Of a stretch of DNA of 64,000 bases, positions 61,139 to 64,000 are shown one piece after another (positions within the stretch are counted from its first letter, which is position 1; each line of letters begins with the position of its first letter). The position numbers and the translations under genes are program-made. The notes beneath the pieces were generated by a model that saw only the letters and a program-made list of their open reading frames with translations, was not told where the DNA came from and did not search any database. The stretch comes from UBA4466 sp963925035 (GTDB taxonomy: Bacteria > Bacteroidota > Bacteroidia > Flavobacteriales_D > Crocinitomicaceae), in the NCBI GenBank assembly GCA_963925035.1, contig CAWUSK010000004.1:17584-81583 (forward strand), read 5' to 3'.

Positions 61139-62358
61139 TCACAGATCCAGACATTCTGAAGCATTTGATGCAACAGGGTAGCCTTCTACCTAAAGAAGAG
61201 ATGCTCGAGATTGCTCGAAAAAAAGGAACACTTTACATTGGTATTCCCAAAGAGACTTTCTTTCAAGAGCGAAGAGTAGCGCTAGTTCCAGAAGCAATTT
61301 CACTTTTGGTAGCAAATGGACATCGCGTATTGGTAGAAACGAAAAGTGGAGAAGGAGCTCATTTTACAGACAGAGATTATAGCGAAGCGGGAGCAGAAAT
61401 TTGTCACGATAGAAAACAAGTGTTTTCATGTAATATTATTTTCAAAGTTGCTCCGGTAACTGAAGAAGAGGTGGAAATGATGCCAGGTAATCAAACATTG
61501 ATATCGGCATTGCAAATTTCTATTCAACCTAAAATGATTTTGCAAAAACTCATGGAGAAGAAAGTCACGGCTGTTGCTTGGGATTATATTCAAGATGATA
61601 TGGGGGTTTTTCCAGTAGTTCGTACAATGGGCGAAATTGCAGGAACGACTTCAATGCTTGTCGCTGGAGAATTACTTTCGTCGTTTAACAATGGAAAAGG
61701 AATTATGTTGGGTGGAATCGCAGGAGTTCAACCAACGGAAGTGGTAGTTATTGGCGCTGGAACTGTAGGAGAATATGCAACGCGATCTGCATTAGGACTA
61801 GGTGCTTCTGTAAAAGTATTTGACAATTCATTAACGCGCTTAAGAAGGTTACAAAATGATCTTGGAACGCGTGTTTACACATCTGTTATTCAACCGAAAG
61901 TATTGGCAAAAGCGCTAATGCGTGCTGATGTTGTAATTGGTGCATTACGCGCTCCGTTAGGAAGAACGCCATGCGTGGTGACGGAAGAAATGATTCAAAA
62001 CATGAAACCTGATTCAGTAGTAATTGACGTCAGTATAGACCAAGGTGGATGTTTTGAGACTTCTCGTGTAACAAACCATAACAATCCAACATTCGAAAAA
62101 CACGGTGTTATTCACTACTGTGTGCCAAATATTGCATCACGTGTTTCACGTACGGCTTCTTTTGCTTTGTCCAATATCTTTTCGCCAATTTTGGTAGATA
62201 TGGGAAATCAAGGTGGTTGTGGCGATTTAATTTCGCGTGATATAGGATTCAGAAGTGGTGTTTATATCTACAAAGGAACTTTAACCAGCGAAGTACTTGG
62301 AAAAGTATTCGATTTGAAATACAAAGACATCGAGTTATTGTTGATGGGAATGAAATAA
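61135..62358 (+). CDS. Alanine dehydrogenase (AlaDH/PNT family)
   Basis: A 407-residue NAD-dependent dehydrogenase. The AlaDH/PNT N-domain starts after a 34-residue helical extension (GIPKETFFQERRVALVPEAI), and the C-domain has VVVIGAGTVGEYATRSALGLGA, the catalytic-region DVSIDQGGCFETSR and HYCVPNIASRVSRTASFALSN. It reversibly converts L-alanine to pyruvate and ammonia. The stop TAA abuts the next ATG. Confidence 0.9.
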   Translation: MITDPDILKHLMQQGSLLPKEEMLEIARKKGTLYIGIPKETFFQERRVALVPEAISLLVANGHRVLVETKSGEGAHFTDRDYSEAGAEICHDRKQVFSCNIIFKVAPVTEEEVEMMPGNQTLISALQISIQPKMILQKLMEKKVTAVAWDYIQDDMGVFPVVRTMGEIAGTTSMLVAGELLSSFNNGKGIMLGGIAGVQPTEVVVIGAGTVGEYATRSALGLGASVKVFDNSLTRLRRLQNDLGTRVYTSVIQPKVLAKALMRADVVIGALRAPLGRTPCVVTEEMIQNMKPDSVVIDVSIDQGGCFETSRVTNHNNPTFEKHGVIHYCVPNIASRVSRTASFALSNIFSPILVDMGNQGGCGDLISRDIGFRSGVYIYKGTLTSEVLGKVFDLKYKDIELLLMGMK

Positions 62359-62808
62359 ATGATTGAAGCCTTAGATCTTCCGAAAGCAAATTTACGCCTC
62401 AGACGCAAAAGCGATGTGGTGTATGTTTGGTGCATCATTCGAAAGAAAGAATTGTTGTGCACACCAGAAGAATGGGTGAGACAGCATATTATTCACGATT
62501 TAATCGACAATAAAAGTATTCCCATTGGGTTAATTTCGTCTGAATTTGCATTGAATTACAACGGCCGCGCTAAACGTGCAGATATTGTCGTCTTCGATCG
62601 GGACAAAAAGCCTTTGATGATTATTGAATGTAAGGCTACAAATATTGCAATTACAGAAGAAACATTATTCCAGATTGCACAATACAATTTTGAATTGCGC
62701 GTACCATACTTGATGATGTCCAATGGTTTAAATCACGTGTATTGTGAATTGAAACCGGATGTGGAAGGAATAAATTACCTGGAAGAGTTCCCGAAGTTTT
62801 CTTTTTAA
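62359..62808 (+). CDS. HsdR-N-like PD-(D/E)XK nuclease domain protein
   Basis: A 149-residue protein corresponding to the type I restriction HsdR N-terminal domain alone. Catalytic-type residues D75 (RADIVVFD) and E90-C-K92 (IIECKA) are intact, with E62 nearby. No helicase, HsdM or HsdS is present, so it is not a restriction system. It is the usual fourth gene of the porX-tsaE-ald block and its role is unknown. Its end overlaps the convergent gene by 4 bp. Confidence 0.85.
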   Translation: MIEALDLPKANLRLRRKSDVVYVWCIIRKKELLCTPEEWVRQHIIHDLIDNKSIPIGLISSEFALNYNGRAKRADIVVFDRDKKPLMIIECKATNIAITEETLFQIAQYNFELRVPYLMMSNGLNHVYCELKPDVEGINYLEEFPKFSF

Positions 62809-63695
62809 TCGTCGTCCTTCAAATTCGTTTTATACACTCCGAAAATCGGTAAATGATCAGATAGTTCCGATTTTGATTTCTTCATACTGGCAGGTGTATT
62901 ATTTCCGTAGATGTAGTTTGTTACGTCAAAAGCGTTTGCACTTTCTTCAATAAATTCTTTTGTATAGTTTCGTGAAAGGTACAAATGATCGTATGCGCTG
63001 GCGTATGCTGAACAATCCATCTTAAAAGTTGTCAAAGGATTTTCATCGCACTGTGTTAATTGAGTTTTTGTCGCCATTTCTTTCATTGGTGTGTCATTTC
63101 CAGTGAAGTTGAAATCTCCCATGAGTAACACATCCTTTTCTTTGGTGACGCTGTAAAAGAAATCAAGTTGATTTTTTAATTCAGCAACTTCGTTCTTTCG
63201 AGTTCCGTCGTCATCATCGCTCCAGCGCGTGTGCACTAGAAATAATGCAAAATCAAAATCCCCACTTTTAAAAGAAACAACATAAGGGTCGTTCCGATAC
63301 GCTTCATTTTTGTCCCAAACATTACTGATAATTCCATCTCCCAATTGAACACGGTCTCTTCTGTAAATCACGGCATATGCTTCGTAGTATTGCCCGCTCG
63401 GATTGGTCGACCTGAATCCGTATGTGTATCCCCAGTCTTTTTCCGTCAATTTTTCAATTTCCCTTACCAATTCTACAACTGAAATTTCCTTTCGCACTTC
63501 GACAATTCCGCAGATATCAAAATTGGAAATCACTTTCGCTAATTTCTTAAAGTCGTGCTTGGTTTGCCCGAGCCATTTAATATTGTAAGAAGCAACGATG
63601 AGGTTGTCGCCTGTCCTTTCAGGAACAGTTGAAACGCCCTGTGAGAATAATGTTAATGAAAGAATAAAAGTTATGAGTGAGAGAAAGGTCTTCAT
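62805..63695 (-). CDS. Secreted endonuclease/exonuclease/phosphatase-family protein
   Basis: A 296-residue exported protein: signal peptide (1-18, cut near LFSQGVS), then a DNase I-like fold with SYNIKWLG, the acidic GIVEVRKE, LMGDFNFTGND, and SDHLPIFGVY as the catalytic His end. The EVR replaces the more usual EVQ/EVE. A secreted nuclease or a phosphatase is equally possible. No T9SS C-terminal domain is present. Promoter not clear. Confidence 0.86.
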   Translation of the reverse strand: MKTFLSLITFILSLTLFSQGVSTVPERTGDNLIVASYNIKWLGQTKHDFKKLAKVISNFDICGIVEVRKEISVVELVREIEKLTEKDWGYTYGFRSTNPSGQYYEAYAVIYRRDRVQLGDGIISNVWDKNEAYRNDPYVVSFKSGDFDFALFLVHTRWSDDDDGTRKNEVAELKNQLDFFYSVTKEKDVLLMGDFNFTGNDTPMKEMATKTQLTQCDENPLTTFKMDCSAYASAYDHLYLSRNYTKEFIEESANAFDVTNYIYGNNTPASMKKSKSELSDHLPIFGVYKTNLKDDD

Positions 63696-63834
63696 TTTTG
63701 GGGTATTATTTTTGAACTAAGTAGTTATCAAGATTTAAATATATAAATTTCATTTACTTAATTTGAATCCAACCTGATATTATCTTTTCAACTAAAGGCA
63801 AAATTGGAAAAGTCATCTAATTCAAGAATAAGAA

Positions 63835-64000
63835 TTAGTCATATTTAATTGATAATAACCATTCAAACGCTTGATGCTCATGACTGAAAGAGCGAATTGG
63901 AGTATTGGGCTTTAAATAAAAATTAAATAGAATTTTCTTTCCAAGACTATCAATTAAAACTACATTTGCCAATATATATCGCTCAGCTTCGTCTGTTACG
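63835..64000 (-). CDS. C-terminal part of a protein (SpoIIAA/STAS-like impression), cut by window edge
   Basis: A minus-strand frame enters from the right edge and stops at 63835-63837 after 54 codons. ILANVVLIDSLGKKILFNFY and the final EHQAFEWLLSIKYD resemble the C-terminus of the small SpoIIAA-like (STAS/SEC14 type) proteins found singly in Bacteroidota. The identification is tentative because only the tail is visible. A seven-base AT-rich hairpin (63818-63837) overlaps the stop. Confidence 0.5.
   Translation of the reverse strand, partial: VTDEAERYILANVVLIDSLGKKILFNFYLKPNTPIRSFSHEHQAFEWLLSIKYD

Noticed and set aside
62359..62808. A type I restriction system
   Set aside because: Only the HsdR N-terminal domain is encoded, with no helicase, methylase or specificity subunit; the gene belongs to a conserved porX-tsaE-ald block.
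63818..63837. AT-rich hairpin near the right edge as a terminator
   Set aside because: The seven-base stem is almost purely A-T and no U-run follows on the relevant strand.

Overview
The window is AT-rich DNA from a member of the Bacteroidota, most likely the Flavobacteriales and near the Crocinitomicaceae/Fluviicola lineage. Evidence for this: promoters of the Bacteroidota type (TAnnTTTG at about -7), several parts and substrates of the type IX secretion system (PorT, PorX, PorP/SprF, type A and type B sorting domains), a lipoprotein TamA homologue (TamL), menaquinone methylation, and small families largely confined to this phylum (Lacal_2735, DUF2452). No rRNA, tRNA, CRISPR array, insertion sequence or prophage was seen. 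Most of the window is ordinary chromosomal core.

Layout. 1-1199 (minus): two acyltransferases for an amino-acid lipid, one cut by the window edge. 1373-8431 (plus): aspartate aminotransferase, heptose kinase, TrkH, UbiE/MenG, PorT and an FAD oxidoreductase. 8488-9060 (minus): tandem duplicate of a tiny Cys-rich lipoprotein, each copy with its own UUCG terminator. 9188-14992: RNA methyltransferase and TamL diverging from a 36 bp gap, then a UvrD-type helicase. 15193-19861 (plus): fructose-bisphosphate aldolase, AccD, S15 and PNPase. 19919-21758 (minus): RimK and a desuccinylase-like deacylase. 21900-29584: small conserved protein, SLC13 transporter, YaaA, ABC exporter, AI-2E-type permease, DUF2452, EF-P and MscS. 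29581-33984: FkbM methyltransferase, a probable structured RNA (about 30449-30671), and a secreted propeller/amidohydrolase.

34395-37088 is a tight operon: eukaryotic-type 6-pyruvoyl-tetrahydropterin synthase, GTP cyclohydrolase I, an SDR lacking the catalytic tyrosine, Lacal_2735, SRPBCC and TIGR03643. The last members normally travel with a photolyase/cryptochrome, but here only decayed sequence follows. An extensive inverted repeat lies in front of the operon.

37507-46979 (minus) holds two surface-protein units: a small secreted protein plus a type A T9SS substrate containing a G9 tract, and a small secreted protein plus a 1253-residue type B substrate, PorP/SprF and an OmpA/PD40 protein. 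47143-49259 (minus) is an arsenic operon arsR-arsC-acr3 that ends in a 20-codon stump of a flavin monooxygenase (arsO-like). It is followed by about 1 kb of a degraded secreted-protein gene.

50448-57091 (minus): MoxR ATPase, three SurA-like folding factors and GuaB. 57248-62808: a small secreted regulatory-domain protein, HD phosphohydrolase, PorX (T9SS regulator), TsaE, alanine dehydrogenase and an HsdR-N-like nuclease domain. The window ends with a secreted endonuclease/phosphatase-family protein and the C-terminus of a further gene.

The observations most worth following are the candidate RNA at 30449-30671, the pterin/photolyase-type operon without a photolyase, the eroding arsenic locus, the G9 tract in a secreted protein, and the structured rpsO-pnp spacer.
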